From Streptomyces katrae (GTDB lineage Bacteria; Actinomycetota; Actinomycetes; Streptomycetales; Streptomycetaceae), in contig NZ_JZWV01000345.1 of assembly GCF_000966975.1 (NCBI RefSeq), positions 1-17,032 on the forward strand: a stretch of DNA of 17,032 nt. The letters run 5' to 3'. The notes beneath the pieces were generated by a model. It had not been told where the DNA came from, ran no database searches, and worked only from the letters and a program-made list of their open reading frames with translations. Shown in pieces: positions 15,328-17,032 of the stretch. Each line of letters starts with the position of its first letter. Position 1 is the first letter of the stretch. A program made the translations under genes and the position numbers.

Positions 15328-15840
15328 GTGCTCGCCGAGGCCGAGAAGGCGGGCGCGCACGTCACCGTCCTGGCCATCGGCACCTGGCTCGACGACCACC
15401 CCGACATGGCCCGCCGGATCCTCGACGGCGGCCACGAGCTCGGCAACCACACCCACCACCACCTCGCGATCAACTCCCTCCCCGAGGCGGAGGCCTACGC
15501 CGAGATCACCGGATGCGCCCAGCGCCTCAAGCGCCTCACCGGCTCCATCGGCACCTGGTTCCGCCCCTCGCAGACCCAGAACGCGAGCCCCCTCGTCCAG
15601 AAGCTGGCCCAGCGCGCCGGCTACCCCCACGTCCTCTCCTACGACGTGGACTCCCTCGACTTCACCTCACCCGGCGCCGCGGCCGTCATCCGCAACGTCA
15701 CCGGGACGATCCACGGCGGATCGGTGGTGAGCCTGCACTTCGGCTACGCGGACACGGTCGACGCGATGCCGCCCCTCCTCGAAGAACTCGCGCGCCGCAA
15801 GCTGCGCGCGGTGACCACCACGGAGCTGCTGACCACATGA
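15328..15840 (+). CDS. Polysaccharide deacetylase (NodB-like), 5' end probably broken
   Basis: NodB-homology domain of the carbohydrate esterase 4 group, which removes N- or O-acetyl groups from cell-wall or extracellular glycans. The first start codon in this frame is GTG 15328 (170 residues), but recognisable domain sequence begins 16 codons earlier at 15280 with VALTFHGNGDP, the equivalent of the TFDDG motif with its metal/catalytic Asp. A protein starting at 15328 would lack this motif and probably be inactive. Metal ligands of motif 2 are in GNHTHHHLAI; later motifs include TWFRPSQTQ, YDVDSLDFTSPG and GSVVSLHFGY. The upstream part of a secreted version lies in another frame. The stop overlaps the start of the beta-propeller gene (ATGA), so translation through this frame may still matter for coupling. 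Confidence 0.75.
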   Translation: MLAEAEKAGAHVTVLAIGTWLDDHPDMARRILDGGHELGNHTHHHLAINSLPEAEAYAEITGCAQRLKRLTGSIGTWFRPSQTQNASPLVQKLAQRAGYPHVLSYDVDSLDFTSPGAAAVIRNVTGTIHGGSVVSLHFGYADTVDAMPPLLEELARRKLRAVTTTELLTT

Positions 15841-17024
15841 CGACCACCCGCCTTCCCCGGAAGGCCACCGTGCTGCTGGCCGGTCTGGTCCTCGCCGCCC
15901 TGGCCGGCTGCGGATCGGCCGACAAGGCGCCCGCCGAGGCCCTCGGCTCCAAGGGGCCGGCCGACCCCGTCAAAGCGCTGCCCGCCGTACCGCCGGGGCT
16001 CGCCGGGATGCCCCCGGTGCTCGATCCCGCCGACGTGTACGCCGCGGACCGGCCGAACCAGCTCTCCCCGGTGGTCAAGGACTTCCCGTCGCGCGTCTAC
16101 GTGCCGAACACCAACTCCAACACGGTGTCCGTCATCGACCCGGCCACCTACAAGGTCATCGACACCATCCCGGTCGGCGTCCAGCCCCAGCACGTGGTGC
16201 CCTCGTGGGACATGAAGACCCTGTGGGTCAACAACAACCGCGGCCACACCCTCACCCCCATCAACCCGGCCACCGGTGAGGCGGGGGAGCCCGTGGAGGT
16301 CCACGATCCGTACAACCTCTACTTCACCCCCAACGGCAAGTACGCCATCGTGATGGCCTCCATGGACCGCGAGCTCGTCTTCCGCGACCCGCACACCATG
16401 AACCGCGTCAAGACCGTCCCGGTGACCTGCTTCGGCGTCAACCACGCCGACTTCTCCCTCGACGGCCGCTACTTCATCGTCAGCTGCGAGTTCTCCGGGG
16501 AACTGCTCAAGGTCGACACCGAGAAGATGGAGGTCATCGGCCAGCAGAAGCTCCCCTTCGAGGGCGCGATGCCGCAGGACGTGAAGGTCTCGCCCGACGG
16601 GAAGACCTTCTACGTCGCGGACATGATGGCCCACGGCATGTGGGTGCTCAGCGGCGACAAGTTCGACACCCCCAAGCTGCTGCCCACCGGCAAGGGCTGC
16701 CACGGCCTCTACGTCAGCCGCGACTCCCGCGAGATGTACGTCTCCAACCGCGGCGAGGGCAGCATCTCGGTCTTCGACTTCAAGAAGAACGCGCTCACCA
16801 AGAAGTGGGAGCTGCCCGAAGGCGGCAGCCCCGACATGGGCGGCGTCTCGGCTGACGGCAAGGTGCTGTGGCTGTCCGGCCGCTACAACTCCGAGGTCTA
16901 CGCCATCGACACCACCAGCGGCAAGGAACTGGCGAAGATCCCCGTCGGCAGCGGCCCCCACGGCCTGGCCGTCTACCCGCAGCCCGGCCGCTACTCGCTC
17001 GGCCACACCGGCATCTTCCGCTAG
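15837..17024 (+). CDS. YVTN/YncE-type beta-propeller lipoprotein
   Basis: This 395-residue secreted lipoprotein has a basic n-region (RLPRK), a hydrophobic core and a lipobox LAGC with lipidated Cys25. A Pro/Ala-rich linker (about 26-80) leads into a seven-bladed propeller (about 84-390) of YVTN/YncE-type repeats. Examples are VYVPNTNSNTVSVIDP, TIPVGVQPQHV, FYVADMMAHGMWVL, MYVSNRGEGSISVFD and AKIPVGSGPHGLAV. Proteins of this kind bind ligands or partners outside the cell; no catalytic residues can be pointed to. Two cysteines inside the propeller (CFGVNH, SCEFSGE) and one in GKGCHGLY are unusual for an extracellular protein without an obvious pair for each. ATG 15837 overlaps the deacetylase stop by 4 nt, indicating coupled translation and a shared role at the cell envelope. 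The frame stays open upstream to 15192, but that part is Arg/Pro-rich shadow of the deacetylase. Confidence 0.88.
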   Translation: MTTTRLPRKATVLLAGLVLAALAGCGSADKAPAEALGSKGPADPVKALPAVPPGLAGMPPVLDPADVYAADRPNQLSPVVKDFPSRVYVPNTNSNTVSVIDPATYKVIDTIPVGVQPQHVVPSWDMKTLWVNNNRGHTLTPINPATGEAGEPVEVHDPYNLYFTPNGKYAIVMASMDRELVFRDPHTMNRVKTVPVTCFGVNHADFSLDGRYFIVSCEFSGELLKVDTEKMEVIGQQKLPFEGAMPQDVKVSPDGKTFYVADMMAHGMWVLSGDKFDTPKLLPTGKGCHGLYVSRDSREMYVSNRGEGSISVFDFKKNALTKKWELPEGGSPDMGGVSADGKVLWLSGRYNSEVYAIDTTSGKELAKIPVGSGPHGLAVYPQPGRYSLGHTGIFR

Positions 17025-17032
17025 GCCGTCTC

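Noticed and set aside
15192..15836. Open frame joining the deacetylase region to the propeller lipoprotein as one 610-residue protein
   Set aside because: The first 215 residues are Arg/Pro/His-rich shadow sequence of the deacetylase frame. The lipoprotein signal peptide and lipobox begin at ATG 15837, which can only be an N-terminus.
1..17032. tRNA, rRNA, CRISPR array, transposase, integrase or attachment-site signals
   Set aside because: None were seen by eye on either strand. The only tandem repeats are those in the surface-protein gene.

Overview
The window is very GC-rich and has strong GC bias at third codon positions, frequent GTG starts, twin-arginine and lipobox secretion signals, and paralogue families typical of filamentous actinomycetes. 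It looks like Streptomyces or a close relative. That assignment rests on composition and gene families, not on a marker gene.

Left block (1-4300, minus strand): a three-gene exopolysaccharide operon, transcribed GT4 glycosyltransferase, then Wzz/BY-kinase-like membrane protein, then Wzx-like flippase. The genes overlap by 4 nt (GTGA) and end at a strong hairpin at 36-69. The kinase-like protein appears to have lost its P-loop lysine. Divergent from it is a TagD-like cytidylyltransferase (4388-4909). Its 3' end overlaps, tail to tail, a CDP-alcohol phosphatidyltransferase on the minus strand (4890-5612). Together these two could make a CDP-activated alcohol and transfer its phosphoryl-alcohol group. 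Next comes a full glycogen debranching enzyme, glgX (5751-8036, minus).

Central block (8203-13231, plus strand): two paralogous lipoprotein L,D-transpeptidases flank a large secreted surface protein. That protein has a choice-of-anchor A domain, three SpaA/Cna-B isopeptide modules and a His/Asp/Gly/Pro tail. It is broken by an apparent one-base deletion in a G run at 9862-9865, and it has no recognisable C-terminal sortase signal. The layout suggests a cell-wall remodelling and surface-protein module, and it is the most interesting part of the window.

Right block (13318-17024, plus strand): an enoyl-CoA hydratase, a Streptomyces-type HATPase/anti-sigma-like protein, and a 379-nt structured, partly AT-rich intergenic region. 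The block ends with a polysaccharide deacetylase whose catalytic frame is separated from an upstream Tat-like signal sequence by a frame change. That deacetylase overlaps (ATGA) a YVTN/YncE-type beta-propeller lipoprotein. No rRNA, tRNA, CRISPR array, transposase or integrase was seen.
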